NCBI RefSeq assembly: GCF_014203665.1
Contig: NZ_JACHJN010000007.1
Span: forward strand, 61,964-125,963
DNA length: 64,000 bases
Source of the DNA: Saccharothrix tamanrassetensis
Lineage (GTDB): Bacteria; Actinomycetota; Actinomycetes; Mycobacteriales; Pseudonocardiaceae
Direction of reading: 5' to 3'
In this document: positions 44,367 to 52,652 of the stretch, one piece after another
Layout of the letters: each line of letters opens with the position of its first letter
How positions within the stretch are numbered: position 1 is the stretch's first letter
Notes under the pieces: generated by a model
Told to the model about the DNA's origin: nothing
Seen by the model: only the letters and a program-made list of their open reading frames with translations
Database searches by the model: none
Position numbers and translations under genes: made by a program

Positions 44367-45134
44367 ATGGCCGACAAACCGTCCAGCGGTTCCCGGAAGG
44401 AAAACCGGCGGCTCACCGTAGTGGAGGACCGGAACCACTACGACGACCTGGCAGCGCACCTGAGCGAGTTGGCGCGGACCCTGCACCAACAGGCCGGCAC
44501 CCAGGACACCTTCGACGAGATCGTGCGCGCGGCGGTGGAGACCGTTCCCGGCGCGCAGCACGCAGGGCTCATGACGGTCGTCGGCAAGCACGAGGTGCAG
44601 ACGGTGTCGACAACCGACGCACTGCCCGGTGAGGTCGACCAAGCCCAGTTCGACACCGGACAGGGTCCGTGCCTCGACGCGCTGTTCAAGGACAAGATCG
44701 TCAGCATGCCCGACGTCTCCCGCGAGACGCGGTGGCCCGCGTTCACCGAACGGGCGGGCCTGTTGAAGGTGTCCAGCATGCTGTCGTTCCAGCTGTTCGT
44801 GCAGGACGACGACCTCGGAGCGCTCAACCTCTACTCACCGGAGGTCGAGGCGTTCGACGAGGAGTCCCGACACATCGGGTCGCTGTTCGCCGGCCACGCC
44901 GCCGTGGCCCTGGCAGCCGCCCAGGAGCGCGAGCACCTCACCGAGGCGATGCGGACCCGCGACCTGATCGGGCAGGCCAAGGGCATCCTGATGGAACGCC
45001 ACAAGCTGACCGGCGACCAGGCGTTCACCCTGCTCATGCGGGCCAGCCAGCGGGCCAACATCAAGCTGCGCGACCTCGCCGAGAAACTGGTGCACACCGG
45101 CGAGCTGACACCGCCGTCCCACAACGCCCGCTGA
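44367..45134 (+). CDS. GAF-ANTAR RNA-binding regulator
   Basis: The 255-residue protein has a GAF domain (about 45-185, with FDTGQGPCLDALF) and a C-terminal ANTAR domain (MRTRDLIGQAKGILMERHKL, about 195-250). The ANTAR part keeps the AKGILM consensus better than the paralogue at 39889. It probably controls transcription antitermination on signal. The ATG follows GAAGG by six bases. It stands 168 bases after the STAS gene and may share its transcript. Confidence 0.9.
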   Translation: MADKPSSGSRKENRRLTVVEDRNHYDDLAAHLSELARTLHQQAGTQDTFDEIVRAAVETVPGAQHAGLMTVVGKHEVQTVSTTDALPGEVDQAQFDTGQGPCLDALFKDKIVSMPDVSRETRWPAFTERAGLLKVSSMLSFQLFVQDDDLGALNLYSPEVEAFDEESRHIGSLFAGHAAVALAAAQEREHLTEAMRTRDLIGQAKGILMERHKLTGDQAFTLLMRASQRANIKLRDLAEKLVHTGELTPPSHNAR

Positions 45135-45206
45135 CGGCACTGCGCGAGGCTCAGCGACGCCCGAGCGGATGACACGGCGCGTCACACCGAGTCGCGTCCC
45201 GGTCGA

Positions 45207-45224
45207 GGGGCACTGCGGTGCCCC
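45207..45224 (+). terminator. Terminator after GAF-ANTAR gene
   Basis: GGGGCAC and GTGCCCC form a 7-bp stem around TGCG, 72 bases past the stop. Confidence 0.55.
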
Positions 45225-45353
45225 CGGAACGGTCGTCGCTGCTCCGCGCCGCGCCACCACCGGCCCGAGTGAACCGGCTCACGTGATCCCGGCACCGGGC
45301 GAGCCGGGCGCGAGGTATTCGGGCTCGATTGAGCCGGGTCCACGTGGTCGGGC

Positions 45354-45749
45354 TCAGTCGCCGTCGGCCACCTGACCGCGCCGGGCGGCCTCGGTGCGGG
45401 TATCCGCTTCCGGGTCGTCCACCGCGTCCCGGCTCACCACGCCGTCCTCCTGGTCGACGGGTTCGCCGACGGGTTCGCCGGCCGGCTCGTCCGCCGTCAC
45501 GTCGGGTCGTTCCTCGGCGAGCCGGTCCGCCAGCGGACGGGGGTGGGACTCCTCCCACGGCGTCATGCCGTACTTGGTCACGCCGGACCACTGCTCCGGC
45601 GGGTCCATCCCGGACTCCAGCGGGTCCTTCCTGATCCGGTCCTCGTCCAGGTCCTCGGCGCTGTTCAGCCCCGCCGGGTCGGTCTCCACCGCGTCGGGCG
45701 CCCCGGTGGACTGGGGTTCCGAATACGAGTTCAGGTCTTCCGTGCTCAT
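45354..45749 (-). CDS. Acidic DUF5709-like protein
   Basis: The 131-residue, strongly acidic protein carries the pattern ESGMDPPEQWSGVTKYGMTPWEE followed by LADRLAEERPDV, as in actinobacterial DUF5709 proteins, whose function is unknown. It has no signal peptide or membrane segment and is probably largely disordered. ATG at 45749 is the start nearest the conserved region; an in-frame start at 45785 would add twelve residues. Genes of this type often sit in stress regulons, which would fit the neighbourhood. Confidence 0.65.
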   Translation of the reverse strand: MSTEDLNSYSEPQSTGAPDAVETDPAGLNSAEDLDEDRIRKDPLESGMDPPEQWSGVTKYGMTPWEESHPRPLADRLAEERPDVTADEPAGEPVGEPVDQEDGVVSRDAVDDPEADTRTEAARRGQVADGD

Positions 45750-46069
45750 GTCGGACGTGTACCCACTCAGGCCGGGCGCAACCAATCATCGATCTTGTCG
45801 CCGACTGATGCCGCCAAGTCGGGCGATGCCGTGTTGTCGGACACACCACCCGGCCCTGGTCGCGGTCGACCGAGGTGGTCATCCGCGATTCCCGTCCTCC
45901 CGCGACCGAATCCGACACCGACACCGGAAGAGGGGCATCAGAACAGAACGGCACGGTGTCCATGCCGGACATCAGGAACATCGTCGAAGTGCATCCGTCC
46001 GAGGACGCCTGAGCCCGATCCGGGGAGGACGGAGGGTTCAGCGCCTCGTCCGGTCGGCCCGGTCACGCG
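45750..46069. other. Intergenic region, nothing assigned
   Basis: The 320 bases hold the promoter of the DUF5709-like gene and the 3' flank of the gene at 46070. A short plus-strand frame ending at 46011 (MPDIRNIVEVHPSEDA) is too short to support. Confidence 0.35.
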
Positions 46070-46582
46070 TCACGGCCAGGTTCCCGACGATCCGCCGGTG
46101 GTCGCCCTGGTGAACGCGTCGACCCCGGCACGTGCCCGGAAGGGCTCCAGGGCGGCTCGCTGACGGTCGGCCCGCTCGATCAGGTGGTCGAAGTCGATGT
46201 CGGGCAGGCGTGCCTGGAGGCCGGCGAGGTCGCGCAGGGTGGTCCAGAGCTGCTTCTTGCCGTCGATCCCCATCGCGAGGAACTCCAGCTCCTGGAACCG
46301 GCTCAGCGGCGAGTAGGAGGTCAGCCGGCCGTTGAGCTTGAGGCGTCCGAGGCGTTCGGCGCCGAGTGCCAACCCGTTCTTGACGGGGTTGGTGCGCGCC
46401 CCGACCCGCTGCATGATCGATCGGAACGTCTCGACGTCCTCCGCGATCGCCGTCGAAACCCCGGCCAGCACCTCCCCCAGTTCGGTGCCCCGGTTGTTGC
46501 GTCGGGCCCGCCGCGCCAGCTCGCGCCACAACACGCCCATCGCGAGCTGGTCCCTGAGGTAGATGCCCAGAAAGTCATTCAC
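46070..46582 (-). CDS. Helical protein of unknown function
   Basis: The 170-residue protein is helical throughout (YLRDQLAMGVLWRELARRAR, ELGEVLAGVSTAIAEDVETF, ELEFLAMGIDGKKQLWTTL). The pattern resembles a four-helix bundle, but paired Glu/His metal ligands of ferritin-like proteins are not evident. The GTG at 46582 is the best start; a longer frame to 46648 begins in Arg/Pro-rich sequence. It lies 89 bases after the STAS gene on the same strand and may be co-transcribed. Similar proteins occur in actinomycetes without assigned function, as far as I can tell. Confidence 0.6.
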   Translation of the reverse strand: MNDFLGIYLRDQLAMGVLWRELARRARRNNRGTELGEVLAGVSTAIAEDVETFRSIMQRVGARTNPVKNGLALGAERLGRLKLNGRLTSYSPLSRFQELEFLAMGIDGKKQLWTTLRDLAGLQARLPDIDFDHLIERADRQRAALEPFRARAGVDAFTRATTGGSSGTWP

Positions 46583-46671
46583 CCCAACGAGGTACCCGCC
46601 GGTCGCCGGTCGGAACCGCTGCCGCGGCCGGCCACCGGACGGCTTCACCCGGCCGGCTCAAGTGGCCCGGC

Positions 46672-47040
46672 TCATGTGGCGGCGAGCCGCACCGCCGCGA
46701 GCGCGTCCTCCAGCGTCGGGTGCAGGGGTAGCGCACCGTCGACCTGACTGACCCGCAAGGGACGCAGCACGGAGCGGTTGTCCGCGACGACGGCGAACGG
46801 GACGTCCAGTCGGGCGGCCCGGTGCCGGGCGTTGACGAGCAGGCCGATGCCCGCCGATCCCAGGAAGTCGACGTCACGCAGGTCCAGCACGATCGAGTCC
46901 GGGTGCGTGTCGAAGGCGGTGTCCAGTTCGGCGGTGACGGCTTGCTGAGACCCGCTGTCGAGGGCACCGGACACGCGGATCAGCGAGATGCCGTGCTCCA
47001 GCCGAGTGCCGGCCGCGGGACGAGTGGTGCGCTCGGTCAT
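46672..47040 (-). CDS. STAS-domain anti-anti-sigma factor
   Basis: The 122-residue protein is one STAS domain: LIRVSGALDSGSQQAVTAEL, then IVLDLRDVDFLGSAGIGLLV with the phosphorylatable Ser in FLGSAGI near residue 67. It would be phosphorylated by an RsbW-type kinase and reactivated by a SpoIIE-type phosphatase, and both are encoded within 7 kb. GAGAGGG lies just before the ATG. The gene at 46070 follows on the same strand. Confidence 0.88.
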   Translation of the reverse strand: MTERTTRPAAGTRLEHGISLIRVSGALDSGSQQAVTAELDTAFDTHPDSIVLDLRDVDFLGSAGIGLLVNARHRAARLDVPFAVVADNRSVLRPLRVSQVDGALPLHPTLEDALAAVRLAAT

Positions 47041-47263
47041 GTGACCCTCTCATCGTTCTGTGACAGCCGTGCCGCACTCGGTGGGCGTTGCCCGGCGGTG
47101 GACAGGCGAACTCCCGCTGTGAGCGTTCCGCTACCTCGCGGCTGAGACACGCCCGTTTGCCCGGCCGTACCTCACCTGCGCATCGGGGCGTGTGATTCAT
47201 CCGTTCAGCCAAAGGTCCGCGCCGCCACTGAACCCCGCACCGATCCGCTACCTCGCACCGGAC

Positions 47264-47707
47264 TCAAGCGTTGTGCGTCGCCGGCACGAGTGCGGCAGCC
47301 GCATACGGCGCCAGACGACCAGCGAGATCGTCATGCGCCTCGCGCGGCGCTCCCTGGGACGACGTGGCATTCCGTTCACCCCGGAGTCCGCCGCGGAACA
47401 ACTTGCCCACCCAACGGGCGACCGCCCTCGGCGCGGGTACGACGTCCGCGCCGAGGTGCGCCTGGACGATGAGGTCCTCGCCGCTGGAGGTCTCCACCGC
47501 CACCGACCAGCCGCGTTCCTCGTCCCACAGCAGCGCCACGTCCCGGCCCGGGAACTCCCGCAACCGGCCTTCCAGCGCCAGGTACGCGCCGGCAGGTCGC
47601 TCGGCCTGCACGTACGAGCACTCGCCGGTCAGCCCCAACTCCTCGGTGACCAGCCGGACGTAGCCGCGCAGGCCTCGCGCCAAGGCGTCGTCGAAATCCA
47701 GCTCCAT
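47264..47707 (-). CDS. DUF6292-like protein
   Basis: The 147-residue protein resembles the DUF6292 group of Pseudonocardiaceae: ALARGLRGYVRLVTEEL at the N-terminus, GRDVALLWDEERGWSVAVET in the middle and GADVVPAPRAVARWV after it. The function of that group is unknown. The C-terminal 35 residues are Ala/Arg-rich and probably unstructured. GGAAGG lies about ten bases before the ATG. If the family call is right, it supports a Pseudonocardiaceae host. Confidence 0.6.
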   Translation of the reverse strand: MELDFDDALARGLRGYVRLVTEELGLTGECSYVQAERPAGAYLALEGRLREFPGRDVALLWDEERGWSVAVETSSGEDLIVQAHLGADVVPAPRAVARWVGKLFRGGLRGERNATSSQGAPREAHDDLAGRLAPYAAAALVPATHNA

Positions 47708-47915
47708 CGCGCATCGCCGCCTTCCACCCGACCCCGGGTGTCGATGCGCCGACTGCTTGACGCCCCGACCGTGTACCCGCCCGGCGGGAAAAAGAACCCG
47801 TTCGGCCGACTACGTCGATTCAGGTCCGCCACGAACGGCCGGTTGCACTGGCGTTCATCGAACCGGGCGGGAACAGTGGAGCTGCACAGCCGCAGCCCTT
47901 CGGGAAGGGGGCAGC

Positions 47916-48686
47916 GTGGTCGGAACGACTGACGCCGAACCGATCGGGCGGGCGCCGCTGCCGGTGCGCGCACCGCTCGGCACCGGGGTCACCCGATCGG
48001 TGATGGTGGGCGTGGACGGCTCGGACGCCGCGTGGCTCGCGTTGGCGTGGGCCGCCCGGCACGCCGCCGCGCTCGGCGCCGAACTGGTGGTCGTCGGGGT
48101 CGGCGAGCGGGTCACCCGCGCGCTCGTGCGTCGGCGCGCCGGCACGCCCTTGCGCTTCCGGCGCGGCGACCTGGGGACTCTGCGGTCGCTCGACTGCGCC
48201 ACGCTGGTCGTCGGTCGCCACGGTGAGCCGTTCCACCCGCGCACGATCGGCGCGGCGGTCGCTTCGACGTCCAGCACGCTGGTGGTCACGAGGGGCTTGC
48301 CGACCGCGGTGCGGGGCGAGCACGGCGTGGTGACCGCCGCCGTGGGCGGTGCCGGCGACAGCGGCGTGCTGCTCGTCGCGGCCGAGACCTGCCGCGCGTT
48401 CGGGTCGAGCGTCCGCCTGCTGCACCTGCACCCCGACTTCGGCGGTGCCGCCGAGTCCACCACCCCGGACGACCGGCCACTCCGCCGAGCGGTGGAGTTC
48501 CTGCGGGTGGTCGCCCACGACCTGGAGCCGGCGGTCGTGCTGGACCGACGCCGGCCCCACGAGGTGGTGGCCGCGCCGGTCGGCGACCTGCTCGTGGTCG
48601 GGCGCGGGAGGGACGGGGGTCTGAGCAGGATCGCGAAGACCGCTCTCTACCACTCGTCGTGCCCGGTGCTCATCCCCTCGCAATGA
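47916..48686 (+). CDS. Universal stress protein family protein
   Basis: The 256-residue protein has an N-terminal UspA strand and Asp (SVMVGVDGSDAAWLALAWAA, residues 30-49) and a second, incomplete Usp-like half ending in LLVVGRGRDGGL near 230 and CPVLIPSQ. The typical ATP loop G-2X-G-9X-G is only partly kept in either half, so nucleotide binding is uncertain. GTG start follows GAAGGGGG by five bases. It is a monocistronic stress-type gene. Confidence 0.75.
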   Translation: MVGTTDAEPIGRAPLPVRAPLGTGVTRSVMVGVDGSDAAWLALAWAARHAAALGAELVVVGVGERVTRALVRRRAGTPLRFRRGDLGTLRSLDCATLVVGRHGEPFHPRTIGAAVASTSSTLVVTRGLPTAVRGEHGVVTAAVGGAGDSGVLLVAAETCRAFGSSVRLLHLHPDFGGAAESTTPDDRPLRRAVEFLRVVAHDLEPAVVLDRRRPHEVVAAPVGDLLVVGRGRDGGLSRIAKTALYHSSCPVLIPSQ

Positions 48687-49122
48687 GGCGGTCGCGGGTG
48701 GGTGAGACGAAGGGCACTCCCGAACGGGAACACCACCACACGTCCCGCCGTTGTGATGAGTGGTCGGTGCGGTCCGTGTCCCCGGGCCTCACCTAGCGCC
48801 TTCGCGGAATACCGTTCGGCTGGAGCCGCGTCGAGCCACTCGCCGAGAGGCGACCGCCGCGCCGACCCCTCAACCCGCCTCCGGTCGCTGCCTCCCCCAG
48901 CGCGGCCGGAGGCTGCCTGTATTCCCCGGCCGCACTCCCCCGATGCACTTCCCCGGCCGCACTCCCCCCGGAGTCGGCGCCGGGCAACCGGCGTCGTCCG
49001 GGTGTGGCCGCCACTCTGCGGGGAACCCACGTCGGGGCCGATGTGGAGGTCGCCATGGACGCACGGTGCGGGACTGTGCCGGGACGACGTCGAACCGCCG
49101 CTGCGGAAGAAAGGGGCGACCG
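48687..49122. other. Intergenic region with a 20-base direct repeat
   Basis: The 436 bases hold no clear gene. TTCCCCGGCCGCACTCCCCC occurs at 48922-48941 and 48949-48968, separated by seven bases. The ribosome site AAAGGGG of the next gene lies at 49110-49116. Confidence 0.6.
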
Positions 49123-49818
49123 GTGACCGGCCGGCCCGTGTCGTCCGGGCTGACCCGGGCTGTCACCACAGTGGTCGGGTGGGGTGCCGCGCTGCGCGGA
49201 GCCCGCCTGTTCCACCCGCGCGGGGTGGTGTTCGACGCCGTGTTCGCGGTGGCCGGCACCCAGCGCTACGGCGTGCCGCTACTCGACGAGCCGGGCGAGC
49301 ACCCGGCGCAGGTGCGTTTGTCCAAGGCGATCCCGACGCCGGGCGGTCTACCGGACGTGCTGGGCCTCGCCGTCCGCATCGACGACGCCGGCGGCCCCGG
49401 TGCCCCGCTGGACCTGGCGCTCGCGACGACCGGCAGCCGGCCCGTCCTGCGTCACCTGTTGACGCCGCGCCGTGACTTCGCCACGACGTACACGTCGCTG
49501 CTGCCGTACCGGGTCGGCGACCGACGCCGGATACTGGCCGCGGTCCCCGCCGACCCGCATCGCCGCGTTCCGGTCGACCTGGCCGTGTTGGCCGCACGGA
49601 GGACCTTCCGCATCATGGTGGCCGAGCCGACCGGGCCGTGGCAGCCGGTCGCCACCCTCACCCTGGGCGGCCCCCGCCGCGACGCCGCCGATCCCAGCTT
49701 CGACGTCGTCGCCCACGCCCTGGACCGGTTCCGCCCGTGCGGCCGGCTCAACCGGCTGCGCGGGCCCGCCTACCGCGCCTCCCAACGCGCACGAGGGGCG
49801 CCCGGCAACGACGTCTGA
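49123..49818 (+). CDS. Unknown protein, weakly catalase-like
   Basis: The 231-residue soluble protein has GVVFDAVFAVAG, VRLSKAIPTPGGLPDVLGLA and AVRIDDAGGPGAPLDLALAT. This pattern is distantly like the core of heme catalases (VRFSxxxG...DxRGxAVKF), but the distal His and proximal Tyr are not identifiable. Related actinobacterial proteins may carry other labels. I treat the function as unknown. GTG start, with AAAGGGG six bases upstream; the next gene, a membrane protein, starts 79 bases after the stop. Confidence 0.5.
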   Translation: MTGRPVSSGLTRAVTTVVGWGAALRGARLFHPRGVVFDAVFAVAGTQRYGVPLLDEPGEHPAQVRLSKAIPTPGGLPDVLGLAVRIDDAGGPGAPLDLALATTGSRPVLRHLLTPRRDFATTYTSLLPYRVGDRRRILAAVPADPHRRVPVDLAVLAARRTFRIMVAEPTGPWQPVATLTLGGPRRDAADPSFDVVAHALDRFRPCGRLNRLRGPAYRASQRARGAPGNDV

Positions 49819-49897
49819 GGCGCGATCGGCGATGGCGTGGCGCGCTTTCACCGCCGGCGTCCGACATGGACAGCGTGGTGACGGGTACTCGGCAGCC

Positions 49898-50410
49898 ATG
49901 TTGAGAAACGCGTTGCGACAGGGCCTGGTCGCCGGGTTGGCCGGCACGGCCGTCATGACCGTGGCCGAGAAGGTCGAACAGCGGGTGACCGGAAGGCCGA
50001 ACTCGTACGTGCCCGCCAGGGTCCTGGAGCGGCTGCTCAGGGTGCGCGAGCGGCAGGGGCGGCGATCCGGCGCGGTCAACCTGGCCATGCACTTCGGCCA
50101 AGGTGCGCTGATCGGCGTGGTCCGGTCCCTCATGGCGAACGCCGGTATGCGCGGTCCGGTCGCGTCGGCGATGTTCGCGGTCGTGCGGCTGAGCAACGAC
50201 CAGATCCTGGAGAACGCCACCGGCGTGGGCGCCCCGCCGCAGAGCTGGCCGCGATCGGAGCTGATCGTGGACGTGGCGCACAAGGCGGTGTACGCCTTCA
50301 CGACCGGTGTGGTCGCCGACGCGCTGGCCGCGCGCGGAGGGCCCGGTCCGGGGCAGCGCCACGCCGCGCTGCGTCCAGGGCGGAAGTCCGACGTCGGGCC
50401 ACTGCCGTGA
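49898..50410 (+). CDS. Small membrane protein of unknown function (YagU/DUF1440-like)
   Basis: The 170-residue protein has about four hydrophobic helices, beginning with LVAGLAGTAVMTVAEKVEQ, which recalls YagU/DUF1440-type membrane proteins. A conserved-looking HFGQGALIGVVRSLM and WPRSELIVDVAHKAVYAF follow. An in-frame ATG at 49832 would add 22 residues; 49898 is preferred because it starts right at the first helix. The stop codon lies inside a very strong hairpin. Confidence 0.65.
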   Translation: MLRNALRQGLVAGLAGTAVMTVAEKVEQRVTGRPNSYVPARVLERLLRVRERQGRRSGAVNLAMHFGQGALIGVVRSLMANAGMRGPVASAMFAVVRLSNDQILENATGVGAPPQSWPRSELIVDVAHKAVYAFTTGVVADALAARGGPGPGQRHAALRPGRKSDVGPLP

Positions 50411-50444
50411 CCGGAGCCGACCCGGTCACGGCAGTGGCCCGACG
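50392..50444 (+). terminator. Very strong terminator, 23-bp perfect stem
   Basis: Bases 50392-50414 pair without mismatch to 50422-50444 around the loop AGCCGAC. The stem covers the last six codons and the stop of the upstream gene. Confidence 0.9.
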
Positions 50445-50591
50445 GCCGCCCCTCCCCCCTGCCCGTCGATCGGGTCGAACCCGCAGCGAGCCGGACGCAC
50501 TGCTGGGCGCGTGGCCGTCGCTGGACCTGGTGTCGACCGCGGTGTGCGGGGAATCCGCAAGACGAACCCACGACGTGAATGGACGGACCCG

Positions 50592-51809
50592 ATGAGCTTC
50601 AACCCGCTCGAACACCGTGGCATCCCGCTGGACCGCCAGGTACGGAACTGGCGTGAGCTGGACGTGGAGCCGATCGACCCGGACGGCACCGACCCGTACA
50701 CCCGCTGCCGGATCATCACCATGAACGGCATCGAGGTCGAGGCGGTGATGTTCAGCCACCAGTTCGCGCGGAACTGCCTGGACATCGAGGTCAGCAAGCA
50801 GTTGGCCGAGGTGCGCTACCTGGAGCAGCAGCAGCAGAAAGCGGTCAACTGGCTGCTGCCGGGCGCCTCCTCGGCCCTGGAGACCACGATCGCCTACGAG
50901 CAGGTCGCCGTCGACCTCACCGCCTGGGTCGCCCGGATGGAGCCCGACCCGTACCTGAAGCAGGCCTACCAGTTCGGCGTGCTGGAGGACTTCGACCACC
51001 TCTACCGCTACGCCAACCTCTACGAGATGATCCAGCGCCGCAAGGCGCAGAAGATCGTCGACGACCTCACCGAGGTCATCCCCGGACGGCCGACCAAGTA
51101 CCACCACCGGCACCCGGCCGACAACGTCCGCGCGCCCTACGACCGCAGCACCGCGGCCCCGATCTCCAAGCTGCACGCGTTGACCATCATGTCGGCCGAG
51201 CAGCAGACCATGAACTTCTACATGAACGTCGGGCCCGAGTACATGGAGCCCATCGCCCGACAGCTCTACCAGGAGATCGGCCTGATCGAAGAGGAGCACG
51301 TCACCCACTACGAGTCCCTGGTAGACCCGGGCGAGACGTGGTGGGAGCGGCTGGTCAACCACGAGTACAACGAGTGCTACCTCTACTACTCGTTCATGGA
51401 GACGGAATCGGATCCCCGGATCAAGGCGATCTGGGAACTCCACCTGAACATGGAGCTGGAACACCTGCACCTCGCCTGCGACCTCATGCGCTCCTACGAC
51501 GAACGAGAGCCCGAGGAAGTCCTCGCACCCGAACTGCCCGCCCCGGTGACCTTCGAGCCCAACAAGGAATACCTGCGCGAACTGCTGGACACCCAGATCG
51601 ACCTCACCACCCTGGGCACCGGCTACGTGCAGGAGGCGCACGAGCGGTTCGAGGCCATGCAGGACGCGTTGATGGGCGGGGAGCTGCCACCGAGCGAGCG
51701 GGTCATCGACATGCACCGCGAGCAGTACGGCACCGACTACCGCCACTCCACCGACGGCGAGCACCCCGTGCCCGAACTGCGCCAGGAGCGCACCGAGGTG
51801 GCACGATGA
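50592..51809 (+). CDS. Ferritin-like di-iron family protein
   Basis: The 405-residue protein is helical with several ferritin-type Glu/ExxH pairs: TTIAYEQVAVDL, FGVLEDFDHLYRYANLY, EIGLIEEEHVTHYES and a later NMELEHLHLACDLM. That suggests one or two four-helix-bundle units with a carboxylate-bridged metal site. It lacks a signal peptide. It is co-translated with the hemerythrin-like gene through an ATGA overlap, so the two probably work together in iron or oxygen/peroxide handling. The reaction is unknown. Confidence 0.7.
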   Translation: MSFNPLEHRGIPLDRQVRNWRELDVEPIDPDGTDPYTRCRIITMNGIEVEAVMFSHQFARNCLDIEVSKQLAEVRYLEQQQQKAVNWLLPGASSALETTIAYEQVAVDLTAWVARMEPDPYLKQAYQFGVLEDFDHLYRYANLYEMIQRRKAQKIVDDLTEVIPGRPTKYHHRHPADNVRAPYDRSTAAPISKLHALTIMSAEQQTMNFYMNVGPEYMEPIARQLYQEIGLIEEEHVTHYESLVDPGETWWERLVNHEYNECYLYYSFMETESDPRIKAIWELHLNMELEHLHLACDLMRSYDEREPEEVLAPELPAPVTFEPNKEYLRELLDTQIDLTTLGTGYVQEAHERFEAMQDALMGGELPPSERVIDMHREQYGTDYRHSTDGEHPVPELRQERTEVAR

Positions 51810-52393
51810 CCACCTCCACCCGACCGGACGCCCCGGACCGCGAAGCCGACGTCGTGGAACTGCTGATCGGCCAGCACATGCAGATCCGCGACCTGTTCAC
51901 CGAGGTCCAGTCGGCCGCGGACGAGCAGCGCGCGGACGCATTCGCCCGCCTGGTCCGGCTGCTCGCCGTCCACGAGACCGCCGAGGAGATCGTCGTCCAC
52001 CCCGCCGCGCGCCGCGGCATCGAAAGCGGCAACGACATCGTGGCGGACCGCCTCGCCGAGGAGCGGGAGGCCAAGGAACAACTCGCCCGCCTGGAGTCGC
52101 TCGGCACCGACGATCCGGACTTCCTCCCCGGACTGGCCCTGCTGCGCGTCGCCGTCCTGGAACACGCCCACCACGAGGAAGCCTACGAGTTCCGCTACCT
52201 GCGGCAGCACTACGACGCGGACCAGCTGCGCAGCATGGCCGAACTCGTCCGCACAGCGGAGCAGGCCGCGCCCACCCACCCGCACCCCGGCACCGAGTCC
52301 GCCGCCGCCGACCTCGCGGAAGGTCCGGCGACCGCGTTGTTCGACCGGGTCAAGGACGCGGTGCGATCGACCATGGCCGACCAGGGGAAGTAG
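51806..52393 (+). CDS. Hemerythrin (HHE) domain protein
   Basis: The 195-residue protein has an N-terminal HHE cation-binding domain: LLIGQHMQIRDLF, RLLAVHETAEEIVVHP and VLEHAHHEEAYEF, giving the His and Glu ligands for a non-heme di-iron centre. The last 45 residues are Ala/Pro/His-rich and probably flexible. The ATG overlaps the stop of the ferritin-like gene by four bases. Hemerythrins sense or bind oxygen, nitric oxide or peroxide. Confidence 0.88.
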   Translation: MTTSTRPDAPDREADVVELLIGQHMQIRDLFTEVQSAADEQRADAFARLVRLLAVHETAEEIVVHPAARRGIESGNDIVADRLAEEREAKEQLARLESLGTDDPDFLPGLALLRVAVLEHAHHEEAYEFRYLRQHYDADQLRSMAELVRTAEQAAPTHPHPGTESAAADLAEGPATALFDRVKDAVRSTMADQGK

Positions 52394-52640
52394 CCCAGAC
52401 CCCTGTGAGGCCACTGCTCCTCCCCCGTCGTCGTCACGTCGCCGGAGTCGCCGTCAGGTCATCCTTTCGGGTGGATCGCCGGCCGGAACCAAGGGACACC
52501 GCGGGTTTCCACCGGACCCGGATTCAGCAGATCGGAGGGCCGGAGCCGGAGATCAACGCAGGGCGACGTACTCGCCCGGGTTCGCCGGGTCGACGGCGTG
52601 GCGCCGGGCCTTCACCCGCCGACGTGCGCCCTGTGCCGGC

Positions 52641-52646
52641 TAAGCT
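52641..52646 (+). promoter_or_regulatory. -10 box of a probable leaderless promoter
   Basis: TAAGCT lies six bases before the GTG at 52653 and no ribosome site is present. Confidence 0.6.
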
Positions 52647-52652
52647 GCCCGG

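Noticed and set aside
45964..46011. Plus-strand mini-frame MPDIRNIVEVHPSEDA
   Set aside because: Sixteen codons with no ribosome site or conserved neighbour; cannot be supported from sequence alone.
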